A DNA stretch of 64,000 nucleotides from Rivibacter sp049446155 (GTDB lineage: Bacteria > Pseudomonadota > Gammaproteobacteria > Burkholderiales > Burkholderiaceae_C): NCBI RefSeq assembly GCF_049446155.1, contig NZ_JBMSEE010000003.1, positions 1 through 64,000 on the forward strand, given 5' to 3'. Shown piece after piece: positions 28,014 through 36,405 of this stretch. The notes below the pieces were generated by a model, which was not told where the DNA came from, did no database searches, and was given only the letters and a program-made list of their open reading frames with translations. The stretch's first letter is position 1, and each line of letters opens with the position of its first letter. Both the position numbers and the translations under genes were made by a program.

Positions 28014-29351
28014 TCAGCGCACCAGGCAGGGCCGCTTCGGGTCGAAGCGCCAGCCGGGAATGAGGTACTGCATGGCCACGGCGTCGTCGCGCGCGCTTAA
28101 GGCCTGCTGCAGGTAGAGCTGGTGGGCGCGCTCGACCTCGGCCATGTCGAGCTCGACGCCGAGGCCGGGCTTGGCCGGCACCTGCACGTGGCCGCCAACG
28201 ATCTGCAGCGGCTGCTTCGTCAGGCGCTGGCCGTCCTGCCAGATCCAGTGCGTGTCGATCGCGGTCACCTTGCCCGGCGCGGCGGCGCCGACGTGGGTGA
28301 ACATCGCGAGCGAGACGTCGAAGTGGTTGTTCGAATGCGAGCCCCAGGTGAGGCCCCAGTCGCGGCAGCTCTGCGCGACGCGCACCGAGCCGGCCATGGT
28401 CCAGAAATGCGGGTCGGCGAGCGGGATGTCGACCGACTGCAGCGCGAGCGCGTGCGCCATCTGGCGCCAGTCGGTCGCGACCATGTTGGTCGCCGTCGGC
28501 AGACCGGTGGCGCGACGGAACTCGGCCATCACCTCGCGGCCCGAGAAGCCCTCTTCGGCGCCGCACGGGTCCTCGGCATAGGCCAGCACGCCGCGCAGGT
28601 CGCGCAGCAGGCGCACCGCGTCTTTCAACAGCCAGCCGCCGTTGGGGTCGAGCGTGACGCGCGCTTCGGGAAAGCGCTCGTGCAACGCGACGATGGCCTC
28701 GACCTCGGCCTCGCCCGAGAGCACGCCGCCCTTGAGCTTGAAATCGTTGAAGCCGTAGCGCGCCTTCGCGGCCTCGGCCAGGCGCACCACCGCCCCGGGC
28801 GTCAGCGCGGCCTCGTGGCGCAGGCGCTGCCAGTCGTCGGCGTCGGCTGCCTCGTCTTGCGGCGTCGCGTAGGGCAGGTCGGTCTTCGTGCGGTCGCCGA
28901 CGAAGAACAGATAGCCCAGCATCTCGACCGACTCGCGCTGCTGGCCTTCGCCGAGCAGCGCGCACACCGGCACGCCGAGGTGTTGGCCCAGCAGGTCGAG
29001 CATCGCCGACTCGACCGCGGTGACCGCGTGGATCGTGGTGCGCAGGTCGAAGGTCTGCAGGCCGCGCCCGCCGGCGTCGCGGTCGGCAAAGGCGTGGCGC
29101 ATGCGGCTCAGCACGCGCTGCACGTCGCCGATCGGCTGGCCGACGACGAGGGACTTGGCGTCGTCCAGCGTCTGGCGGATCTTCTCGCCGCCCGGCACCT
29201 CGCCGACGCCGGTGTTGCCGGCGCTGTCTTCGAGCACCAGCAGGTTGCGCGTGAAGTACGGGGCGTGGGCGCCGCTCAGGTTGAGCAGCATGCTGTCGCG
29301 GCCGGCGACGGGAATCGCGCGCAGCGAGGTGATGACGGGAGTGGTGTTCAT
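28014..29351 (-). CDS. gudD: Glucarate dehydratase
   Basis: 445-residue enolase-superfamily enzyme converting D-glucarate (and L-idarate) to 5-keto-4-deoxyglucarate. Visible signatures: ENKxx-like N-terminal cap (GVGEVPGGEKIRQTL), catalytic base region FNDFKLKGG, metal-binding LDPNGGW and YAEDPCG, and the late SHSNNHFDVSLAMF histidine. Length is as in E. coli GudD. It heads the metabolic part of the operon, preceded by a REP-like dyad that separates it from the first Bug gene. Confidence 0.93.
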   Translation of the reverse strand: MNTTPVITSLRAIPVAGRDSMLLNLSGAHAPYFTRNLLVLEDSAGNTGVGEVPGGEKIRQTLDDAKSLVVGQPIGDVQRVLSRMRHAFADRDAGGRGLQTFDLRTTIHAVTAVESAMLDLLGQHLGVPVCALLGEGQQRESVEMLGYLFFVGDRTKTDLPYATPQDEAADADDWQRLRHEAALTPGAVVRLAEAAKARYGFNDFKLKGGVLSGEAEVEAIVALHERFPEARVTLDPNGGWLLKDAVRLLRDLRGVLAYAEDPCGAEEGFSGREVMAEFRRATGLPTATNMVATDWRQMAHALALQSVDIPLADPHFWTMAGSVRVAQSCRDWGLTWGSHSNNHFDVSLAMFTHVGAAAPGKVTAIDTHWIWQDGQRLTKQPLQIVGGHVQVPAKPGLGVELDMAEVERAHQLYLQQALSARDDAVAMQYLIPGWRFDPKRPCLVR

Positions 29352-29379
29352 GGCTTGATGGATGACGCCGCGGGCTGGA

Positions 29380-29481
29380 CCCTCACCCCTGCCCTCTCCC
29401 GCCCGCGGGAGAGGGAGTGCAATGCCTGAGATGCGCTATCTGGCTCCCTCTCCCGCGCGCGGGAGAGGGGTGGGGTGAGGG
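29380..29481. repeat. REP/BIME-like dyad within the glucarate operon
   Basis: Two inverted REP-like units with outward tails around a 25-base spacer: CCTCACCCCTGCCCTCTCCCGC / GCGGGAGAGGGAG and GCTCCCTCTCCCGCG / CGCGGGAGAGGGGTGGGGTGAGGGC split over 29380-29414 and 29443-29481. It occupies nearly all of the gap between the first Bug gene and gudD. It may reduce read-through or stabilise the upstream message. Confidence 0.85.
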
Positions 29482-29493
29482 CAAGGCCGGGCC

Positions 29494-30456
29494 TCAATCA
29501 GCGGTGATCTTTCCGGTCTCGATGACCTTCTTCCAGCGCACGAACTCCTTCTGCTGGAACTGCGTGAACTGCTCCGGCGTATTGCCCACCACCTCGAAAC
29601 CGACCTTGGTGAACTGCTCGCGCACCGCCGCGTCGTTCAGCGCCGCGATCACCGCCGCGTGCAGCTTGCTCTTCACGTCGGCCGGCAGGCCGCGCGGCGC
29701 GGCGACCGCCTGCCACGAATAGACGTCGACGCCCTTGACGCCCGCCTCGGCGAGCGTCGGCACATCCGGCAGCACCGGGCTGCGCTTGTCGCCGGTGACC
29801 GCGAGCGCGCGCAGCTTGCCGGCCACGATGTGCGGCATCACCGCGTTGACGTTCTGGAACGAGGCATCCACCTGGCCGCCGAGCAGATCGGAGATCGCCG
29901 GTGCGCCGCCCTTGTAGGGCACGTGCACGCCGGAGGTGCCGGTCTGCTGCCAGAGCAGCTCGATCGTCAGGTGGTCCGACGAGCCGTTGCCCGACGACGC
30001 GAAGCTCAGCTTGCCCGGCTCCTTCTTCATCGCGGCGACGACGTCGGCCGCGCTCTTGAACGGCGAGGCCGCCGGCACGACCAGCACGTTGGGCGCCTGC
30101 ACGGCCACGGTGATGAGATCGAAGTCCTTGGTCGCGTCGTACGGCACGCCGCCCTTGATCAGGTGCGGCGCGATCACGAGCGGCCCGAGCGAGGTGACCA
30201 GCAAGGTGTAGCCGTCGGGCGCGGCGCGCTTGACCTGGCCGGCGCCGATGGTGCCGGTGGCGCCGGCCTTGTTGTCGACCACGAAGGTCTGGCCGAGCTT
30301 TTCCTGCAGCTTGGGCGCGAGCGCGCGCGCCAGCGTGTCGGTCGAGCCGCCGGGCGGGAACGGTACGACGACGGTGACGGGCTTGTCGGGCCAGGCCTGC
30401 GCGGCGCCGGACCAGATGAGACCGAGAGCCGCAACAGCGGCCAGCAGACGCTTCAT
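29494..30456 (-). CDS. Bug-family (TctC) periplasmic solute receptor
   Basis: 320 residues: a signal peptide (MKRLLAAVAALGLIWSGAAQA) and the Bug fold with VTVVVPFPPGGSTDTLARAL, VVDNKAGATGTIGAG and VPYKGGAPAISDLLGGQVDASFQ. First structural gene downstream of the FadR-type regulator, with a candidate operator 115 bases ahead of its start. Probable periplasmic binder of glucarate or a related sugar acid; this is operon inference. The ATG at 30456 fits the signal peptide; the open frame upstream is not supported. Confidence 0.88.
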   Translation of the reverse strand: MKRLLAAVAALGLIWSGAAQAWPDKPVTVVVPFPPGGSTDTLARALAPKLQEKLGQTFVVDNKAGATGTIGAGQVKRAAPDGYTLLVTSLGPLVIAPHLIKGGVPYDATKDFDLITVAVQAPNVLVVPAASPFKSAADVVAAMKKEPGKLSFASSGNGSSDHLTIELLWQQTGTSGVHVPYKGGAPAISDLLGGQVDASFQNVNAVMPHIVAGKLRALAVTGDKRSPVLPDVPTLAEAGVKGVDVYSWQAVAAPRGLPADVKSKLHAAVIAALNDAAVREQFTKVGFEVVGNTPEQFTQFQQKEFVRWKKVIETGKITAD

Positions 30457-30570
30457 GGAAATGTCTCCTCGACGAGGTGGATCGAAAGCAGCGTCTTCGA
30501 TGCGCGCGAGACGCTGGCGAAAGCGGCGAGGCCTGAGGCCTTCTTGTCCGACGAAGCCTTTTGACTTCTG

Positions 30571-30588
30571 TTGTATGTCATCGTACAA
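30571..30588. promoter_or_regulatory. Candidate FadR/GntR operator upstream of the glucarate operon
   Basis: TTGTATGTCATCGTACAA is an inverted repeat (TTGTA...TACAA). Its minus-strand reading TTGTACGATGACATACAA shares the 12-base block TTGTACGATGAC with a site directly upstream of the regulator gene (31369). It lies between the regulator and the Bug gene, where an operon promoter is expected. Confidence 0.7.
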
Positions 30589-30629
30589 CCTAGTTCGAGC
30601 GACATGCAAGCCCGTGCGGTCCGAAGGGT

Positions 30630-31361
30630 TCAGGCGCCCTGTTGCGCGGCGGCGCGCCGGCGGCGCTCGCGGCTGTTGGCGAGGTGGGTGCGCATTGCGG
30701 CGCGCGCGGCCTCGGCGTCCTGCGCCGCGATCGCGTCGAGGATGCTCTCGTGCTCGGCGTTGACGCGGCGCAGGTACTCGCGCTGCTGCGCCTTGGTCTG
30801 CCGCGGCAGCGCGATGCGCGCGCGCGGAATGATCGAGGTGTCCAGCGCCGCGAGCACGCCCGCGAAGTGCGGGTTGCGCGTCGCGCGCGCCACCGCGAGA
30901 TGGAAGCGGAAGTCGGCGCTCACGGCGTCGCGACCCGCGGCAACCGCCGCCTCGAAGGCGTCGAGCGCCTCGCGCATCGCCGCGAGATCGCTCTCGTCGC
31001 GTCGCTGCGCCGCGAGACCCGCGGCCTCGGTCTCCAGGCCGATGCGCAGTTCGAGCACGGCGATCACGTCGTGCAGCGTCGCCAGCTGCTGCGGCGAGAC
31101 GCGAAACGCGCTGCCGTCGCCCGGCCCGACCACGAAGCTGCCGATGCCGTGCCGCGTCGCCACCAGGCCGCCCGCCTGCAGCCGCGAGATCGCCTCGCGC
31201 ACGACGGTGCGGCTGACACCGAACTCCTCCATCACCTCGGCTTCAGTCGGCAGCTTGTCGCCGGGCGCGAGGCGGCCGTCGCGGATGCGGTCGCCGAGCG
31301 CATCGACGAGGTCGAGGGTCAGCGAGCGGGGCTTGCGGCGGACGGGGGCGAGAGCGGACAT
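30630..31361 (-). CDS. GntR-family regulator, FadR/FCD type
   Basis: 243 residues: winged helix at about 10-75 (LVDALGDRIRDGRLAPGDKLPTEAEVMEEFGVSRTVVREAISRLQAGGLV) and a C-terminal all-helical FCD domain (about 95-225) with LRIGLETEAAGLAA and FHLAVARATRNPHFA, whose Asp/His residues usually bind a metal and a carboxylate ligand. Position at the head of the glucarate genes, plus matching candidate operators, suggests it represses the operon and itself until a sugar acid binds. Confidence 0.87.
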   Translation of the reverse strand: MSALAPVRRKPRSLTLDLVDALGDRIRDGRLAPGDKLPTEAEVMEEFGVSRTVVREAISRLQAGGLVATRHGIGSFVVGPGDGSAFRVSPQQLATLHDVIAVLELRIGLETEAAGLAAQRRDESDLAAMREALDAFEAAVAAGRDAVSADFRFHLAVARATRNPHFAGVLAALDTSIIPRARIALPRQTKAQQREYLRRVNAEHESILDAIAAQDAEAARAAMRTHLANSRERRRRAAAQQGA

Positions 31362-31368
31362 GGGGCGG

Positions 31369-31380
31369 TTGTACGATGAC
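31369..31380. promoter_or_regulatory. Candidate autoregulatory operator of the FadR-type gene
   Basis: TTGTACGATGAC, 8 bases upstream of the regulator start, is identical to 12 bases of the minus-strand reading of the site at 30571-30588. Location over the ribosome-binding region would let the regulator block its own expression. Confidence 0.6.
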
Positions 31381-31424
31381 TATCGGCCGCGGTCAAGCCG
31401 AGGGTATGGGCCGGGTCGGTCCCA

Positions 31425-32018
31425 TCAACGCGCTCCGCTCATCCCCTGGATCATGCACATCGTGTAGTCCAGCGAACCGTTGTCCGGCTTGGCGCCTTCG
31501 GCGTACTTCGCCGACAGCTTCTCGAGTCCGCCGCCATAGGTGCTGGAGAGCCTGCCGTAGCGATCGCCGACCAGCGCAGCCACCTGCTCGGCCGTCGCGC
31601 CGCGCGAGCGCGCCGCCGAGACTTCGGCGACCAGCAGGCCGATGGCCGGGCACACCTCGGTCGCCTTGCGGCTGTAGAGCTTGCCGGCGCCGCGTGCTTC
31701 CAGGCAGCCGCGCAGCACGTCGGTCGCCACGGGCAGCGGCGCCTTCAAGTCCTTCTCGTAGACCTGGCTCGCAATATCGGCGGCGAGCTTGTACTCCGCC
31801 GAGCCCTCGCCCAGCGACGTCTTGCGCAGCGCGAGCTGCTCGTCCAGCGTCTTGCCCGCGTTGCGGTTGAGCACCGTCATGTTGGCCATGCCGGCGACCG
31901 CGTAGCAGTACTCCTGCGCCTGCAGGACCTTCGCGCCCTCGTCATTGGACTGGGCGGTCGCCAGCGGCGAGACGATGGCCGCGGTGCAGGCGATGGCCAG
32001 TGCGAGTCGAAGCTTCAT
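31425..32018 (-). CDS. Hypothetical periplasmic protein
   Basis: 197 residues with a clear signal peptide (MKLRLALAIACTAAIVSPLATAQ) and a mature helical region with four cysteines (QEYCYAVAGM, RGCLEARG, TEVCPAIG, YTMCMIQG), which could form two disulfides. No family recognised. It lies between the FadR-type regulator (63 bases) and a divergent transporter gene (22 bases to the longest possible start). Function unknown. Confidence 0.7.
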   Translation of the reverse strand: MKLRLALAIACTAAIVSPLATAQSNDEGAKVLQAQEYCYAVAGMANMTVLNRNAGKTLDEQLALRKTSLGEGSAEYKLAADIASQVYEKDLKAPLPVATDVLRGCLEARGAGKLYSRKATEVCPAIGLLVAEVSAARSRGATAEQVAALVGDRYGRLSSTYGGGLEKLSAKYAEGAKPDNGSLDYTMCMIQGMSGAR

Positions 32019-32040
32019 GGGTTCGGATCCCTGTTGAGCG

Positions 32041-34443
32041 TTGGTTGATCGTAGACACCGAAAGCGAGCGATCCACGCGCCGGCACTCACGGCGGGGCGC
32101 AGCATACGGGCACGTCGCCTCGGACAGAAGCCGCAGGTCGCCACTATCATCCCTGCGGCCGGCGCAGCCGAGCCGAGCATCACCCGCAGCCCGACGGGAG
32201 GTTCCGCCATCGCTTCGCAGTCAGCGTCCGAACCGTCCCGCGGCTCCGCCTGGAGCGAACGGCTGTCGACCACCGGGACCGCCTTGTCGAGCGCGCTGAC
32301 GCATGCGCCCGAGAACGCGGCCTACGGCCTGATGGCGCTCGCGCCGCTGGGCGCCACCTTCAGCGCTTCGGCGATGGCGCTCGCCCTCTTCGGCGCTGCC
32401 ATCGCTTGCGCGGTGTCCTCGCTGGCCGGCGGCGGGCGCTTGGCGGTCGATGCCGGCGCGGCGCTCGCCTTGCTGACCACCGGCCTGGTTGCCGCACTGC
32501 TGCCGCTCGTGCCCGGCCCGGCGACCGAGGCGCCGGCCCAGGTGCTGGGGCTGGTCGCGCTGGGCATCGCGGCGGGCGGCGTGCTGACGGCCCTGTTCGG
32601 CCTGCTGCGCATCGGCGCTCTGGTGAAGTACACGCCGCAGCCGGTGCGCGCCGGCCTGGCCACCGGCGTCGGCCTGCTGCTGATCGGCAGCGCCTCGACC
32701 GCCGTGATGGGCCACGGCTTCAATGCCGGCTTGGCCGAGCTGCCGGTCCATCCGCTCGCGCTGGTGGTCGGCCTCACGGCCCTGGCGCTGACCTGGATCG
32801 GCGAACACCGCCACTGGCGCGTGCCGCCGGTCGTGCTGGCGCTGGGCGTCGCGACCGCGCTGCAGGCGGCCTTCGCGCACACCTGGCTGCGAGACAGCCT
32901 CGGCCCCACGGTCGGCGTGCCGCAATGGCCGCCGTTCTGGTTCGGCGCCAGCGTCGGCGCGCAACCGTGGGGCGCGCTGCTGGGCAACCCGGCCGTGCTC
33001 GCGCTGCTGGGAGGCTATGCGCTGACGGCCGCGCTGGTGATCAGCCTCGACGCGCTGCTGGCCGCCTCGCTGATCGACGGCCGGCTGCGCCGAAGCCGCA
33101 ACGCCAATCGCGAGCTCGTCGCGCAGGGCATCGCGAACCTCGCCTCGGCCGCGGTCGGCGGCCTGCCGGCATCGCCCGCGATCCCGGCCTCGACCGGCCT
33201 GGTGACGCGCTCGCCGCAGCAGCGCCACATCGTGCTTGCCTACGCCGCCGCGCTGCTGGGCGTGCTGCTGCTCGCGCCCCAGCTGCTGGGCGTGCTGCCG
33301 GTCAGCGCGGTGGGCGGCGTGCTGGTGGCGCTGGGCCTGTCGATGGTGTCGTCGAGCCTGTGGCTCACGCCGCTGGAGCTGTGGCGCCAGCGGCGCGACG
33401 GCGACGGGCAACGCCAGCGCGACCTCGGCGCGAACTGGCTGGTCACCGTGGTCGTTGCGCTGTGCTGCGTGGCGCAGGGCCTGGGGCTCGCGGTGCTGGT
33501 CGGCGCCACCTTCGCGGTGCTGCTGTTCGTGCGCTCCAACCTGCGCGACGTGGTGCGCCTGGTGCGCCGCGGCGATCAGTGCCGCTCGCTGAAGACGCGC
33601 TCGCCGGCCGTGAGCGAGGCGCTGCGGCGCCACGGCCAGCGCCTGGCCGTGCTCGACCTCGAAGGACCGCTGTTCTTCGGCACCGCCGACGCGCTGCGCG
33701 CCGAGCTGCAGGGGCTGGCGCCGCAGGTCGACACCGCCATCCTCGACCTGCACCGCGTCGGCGAGCTCGACGTCACCGCCGCGCGCATCCTCGGCGAAGC
33801 GGCCGAGGACTGGCAGCGCATGGGCAAGACCCTGGTGTTCGCCGAATGGGACGCGCAGGACCCGCGCCGCGCGACCATGGCCGCGGTGGCGCGCAGCGAA
33901 GGCCTGGCCGTGCCGCGCTTCGACGACGACGCCGACGCCGCGCTCGAGGAAGCCGAGGACCGCCTGCTCGAACAGCTGCACATCGAGCGCCCGGACGACC
34001 AGTGCCTCGCGCTGGCCGAGACCATGATCGCGCGCGGGCTCACAGCCGACGAGCTCGAGCTGCTCGCCGCGGAGCTGACGCAGCACGAGTTTGCGAAGGG
34101 CCAGGTGCTGTTTCGCGTCGGCGATCCGGGCGACGCGATCTACATCAGCCTGCGCGGCGAGATCGGCCTGCGCCTGCCGGGCACGATGCGCCGGCTGGTC
34201 TCGTTCGCGCCCGGCGCGTCGATCGGCGAGATGGCGGTGCTGGGCGGCTCGTCGCGTTCGGCCGAGGCGGTGGCCGAGTCCGATGTCACCGCGCTGGTGA
34301 TGTCGCTCGAGTCCTTCCAGCGCCTGACGCAGCAGCACCCGGCGCTGACCGCCAAGCTGATCACCAACATGGCGCTGCACCTGGCCGACCGGGTGCGGGT
34401 GCTGACGTCGGACCTGGCGTCGCGGGTGGCGCCGGCCGCGTGA
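32041..34443 (+). CDS. SulP-type anion transporter with STAS and cyclic-nucleotide-binding domains
   Basis: Up to 800 residues. A hydrophobic transporter core (about 90-510, some eleven helices, starting APENAAYGLMALAPLGA), a STAS domain (about 540-650, AVLDLEGPLFFGTADAL and TAILDLHRVGELDVTAARIL), and a C-terminal CAP_ED domain (about 680-790, FRVGDPGDAIYISLRGEIGLRL, SIGEMAVLGGSSRSAEAVAE). It probably moves sulfate, bicarbonate or another anion under nucleotide control. The start is uncertain: TTG 32041 is the farthest, leaving only 22 bases to the divergent gene; the first ~70 residues have no family match, so initiation further in is likely. No effector HTH follows the CAP_ED domain. Confidence 0.82.
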   Translation: MVDRRHRKRAIHAPALTAGRSIRARRLGQKPQVATIIPAAGAAEPSITRSPTGGSAIASQSASEPSRGSAWSERLSTTGTALSSALTHAPENAAYGLMALAPLGATFSASAMALALFGAAIACAVSSLAGGGRLAVDAGAALALLTTGLVAALLPLVPGPATEAPAQVLGLVALGIAAGGVLTALFGLLRIGALVKYTPQPVRAGLATGVGLLLIGSASTAVMGHGFNAGLAELPVHPLALVVGLTALALTWIGEHRHWRVPPVVLALGVATALQAAFAHTWLRDSLGPTVGVPQWPPFWFGASVGAQPWGALLGNPAVLALLGGYALTAALVISLDALLAASLIDGRLRRSRNANRELVAQGIANLASAAVGGLPASPAIPASTGLVTRSPQQRHIVLAYAAALLGVLLLAPQLLGVLPVSAVGGVLVALGLSMVSSSLWLTPLELWRQRRDGDGQRQRDLGANWLVTVVVALCCVAQGLGLAVLVGATFAVLLFVRSNLRDVVRLVRRGDQCRSLKTRSPAVSEALRRHGQRLAVLDLEGPLFFGTADALRAELQGLAPQVDTAILDLHRVGELDVTAARILGEAAEDWQRMGKTLVFAEWDAQDPRRATMAAVARSEGLAVPRFDDDADAALEEAEDRLLEQLHIERPDDQCLALAETMIARGLTADELELLAAELTQHEFAKGQVLFRVGDPGDAIYISLRGEIGLRLPGTMRRLVSFAPGASIGEMAVLGGSSRSAEAVAESDVTALVMSLESFQRLTQQHPALTAKLITNMALHLADRVRVLTSDLASRVAPAA

Positions 34444-34452
34444 GCGCGGCGC

Positions 34453-35046
34453 CTACGGCAGTGCCGACGCCGGCCGGTCGCGCGGCACCACGCTCAGGTA
34501 GTCGTCCACCCCGGCCGCGCCCAGCGGCTTGACGAACACCCGCAGGTCGTTGACGCGCTGCCCCATCGGCACGCCATCGCGCCGACGCACCTCCGCGTAG
34601 CCCATCTTCTCCCAGAAGCGCTCGGCCTTCGCGTTGCCGATCACCGCGCCGAGGCGGATCCACTGCGCGCCGCTCGCGCGCATCCAGCCTTCGAGCGCGG
34701 CGTACGTCTGCTGCGCGACGCCGCTGCCGTGCAGGCGCGAGGCGACGATGAACAGGCCGATGTGCCACACGCCCGGCGCGAGGAAGTTGCCGAGCACCGA
34801 GGCCATCGCAACCAGCTCGCCGGCGACGTCGCGAAAGCCCAGCAGCCACACGCCCTCGTAGGGCATGTCTTCGGGCGGCCGGTCGTCGAACTCCTGCCGC
34901 GCCTCGTCGGGGCGCGGCGGCTCGCCGCAGACCGCATGAAAGTACTCGGGATTGGCCTCGAAGAAGGCCTGCAGCGCCGGCAAGTCGGCCTCGGCCAGCA
35001 CCTCGCAGCGAAAGCCTTCATGGCTGGGCAAGGCAGCGGTCAGCAT
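34453..35046 (-). CDS. GNAT-family N-acetyltransferase
   Basis: 197 residues with a GNAT fold: VLAEADLPALQAFFEANPEYF at the start, central strands (GVWLLGFRDVAGELVAMASVLG), the acetyl-CoA loop around ASRLHGSGVAQQTYAALEGWM, and IRLGAVIGNAKAERFWEKMGYAEV. The substrate is unknown. Its start overlaps the stop of the glycerate kinase gene by 7 bases, so the two share a transcript. A convergent transporter gene ends 9 bases away. Confidence 0.83.
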   Translation of the reverse strand: MLTAALPSHEGFRCEVLAEADLPALQAFFEANPEYFHAVCGEPPRPDEARQEFDDRPPEDMPYEGVWLLGFRDVAGELVAMASVLGNFLAPGVWHIGLFIVASRLHGSGVAQQTYAALEGWMRASGAQWIRLGAVIGNAKAERFWEKMGYAEVRRRDGVPMGQRVNDLRVFVKPLGAAGVDDYLSVVPRDRPASALP

Positions 35047-36398
35047 ACGAGCACCCCCCGGAAGTCGTTGACGTTGGTGAAGGTCGGCCCGGTGACCACC
35101 AGGTCGCCCAGCGCCGAGAAGAAGCCATAGGCATCGTGGCGGTCGAGGTGGTCAGCCACCGACAGGCCGAGCGAGCGAGCGCGCGAAAGCGTGTCGGGCG
35201 CGACGATCGCGCCGGCGTTGTCTTCGACGCCATCGATGCCGTCGGTGTCGGCCGCGATCACGTGCACGCCGGGCTGGCCCGCGAGCGCTTGCGCGCAGCC
35301 GAGCAGGAACTCGCCGGCGCGCCCGCCGCGGCCGAGCTTGAGCCCTTCGCGCCGCTGCACCGTCACCGTGGTCTCGCCGCCGGAGAGGATCACGCACGGC
35401 GCCTTGAACGGCTGGCCGCGGTGCGCGACCTGGCGCGCCAGCGCCGCGTGCAGCGCGCCGACCACGCGCGACTCGCCTTCGATCTCGTCGCTCAGGATGT
35501 GCGCCTCGAGGCCGTGCGCGCGGGCCAGCGCCGCGGCCGCCTCCAGCGAGGCCTGCGGCGCGGCGATGAGCTTCACCTCGTGGCCCGCGAAGCGCGCGTC
35601 GCCGGGCTTGGGCGTCTCGAGCGTGCCGTCTTGCAGCGCAGCGCGCGCGGCGGCGGGCACGTCGATGCGGTAGCGCTCCAGGATCGCGAGCGCGTCGGCG
35701 CAGCTGGTGGCGTCGGGCACCGTCGGGCCGCTGGCGATCACCGCCGGCTCGTCGCCCGGCACGTCGGAGATCAGCAGCGTGACCACGCGCGCCGGCGCGC
35801 ACATCGCCGCGAGCCGCCCGCCCTTGACGGCCGAGAGGTGCTTGCGCACGCAGTTCATCTCGCCGATCGCGGCGCCGCTTTCGAGCAGCGCGCGGTTGAT
35901 GCGCTGCTTGTCGTCGAGCGTGAGGCTGCCGCCCGGCCCGTCGTCGCCCCAGCGCGCCGGCTGCGTGAGCAGGGCCGAGCCGCCGCCGGAGATCAGGCAC
36001 AGCACGAGGTCGTCGGCCGTGAGCCCGCGCGTGAGCTCCATCAGCCGGCGCGTGGCGGCCAGCCCGGCCGCGTCGGGCACCGGATGCGCGGCCTCGACCA
36101 CCTCGATGCGCCCGGGCCGCGCGCGGTGGGCCGCGGGCACGTGGTCGTAGCGCGTGATGACCAGGCCCGACAGCGGCGCCTCCGCCGGCCACAGCGCGTC
36201 GACCGCCGCGGCCATCGCACCGCCGGCCTTGCCGGCACCGATCACCAGCGTGCGGCCTTTGGGCGGCGGCGGCAGGAAGTCGGCGATGACCTCGGCGGGC
36301 TGGGCGCGGGCGACGGCGGTGTCGTACAGCGCGCGCAGGAAGCCGCGCGGGTCGCGGCGGGGATCGGGGGCGGCAGCGGAGTGCAGTGCGGCGGTCAT
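35040..36398 (-). CDS. Glycerate 2-kinase (MOFRL/TtuD type)
   Basis: 452 residues. N-terminal domain with VIGAGKAGGAMAAAVD and LCLISGGGSALLTQP, middle NCVRKHLSAVKGGRLA and LLISDVPGDEPAVIASGPTVPD, and the C-terminal MOFRL domain with VILSGGETTVTV and VIAADTDGIDGVEDNAGA. It phosphorylates D-glycerate to 2-phosphoglycerate, completing the route that begins with gudD and garR about 9 kb away. Start ATG 36398 is supported by similarity; the frame continues upstream into the neighbouring gene but is not used. Older databases call this family hydroxypyruvate reductase. Confidence 0.88.
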   Translation of the reverse strand: MTAALHSAAAPDPRRDPRGFLRALYDTAVARAQPAEVIADFLPPPPKGRTLVIGAGKAGGAMAAAVDALWPAEAPLSGLVITRYDHVPAAHRARPGRIEVVEAAHPVPDAAGLAATRRLMELTRGLTADDLVLCLISGGGSALLTQPARWGDDGPGGSLTLDDKQRINRALLESGAAIGEMNCVRKHLSAVKGGRLAAMCAPARVVTLLISDVPGDEPAVIASGPTVPDATSCADALAILERYRIDVPAAARAALQDGTLETPKPGDARFAGHEVKLIAAPQASLEAAAALARAHGLEAHILSDEIEGESRVVGALHAALARQVAHRGQPFKAPCVILSGGETTVTVQRREGLKLGRGGRAGEFLLGCAQALAGQPGVHVIAADTDGIDGVEDNAGAIVAPDTLSRARSLGLSVADHLDRHDAYGFFSALGDLVVTGPTFTNVNDFRGVLVC

Positions 36399-36405
36399 GC
36401 CGCGA

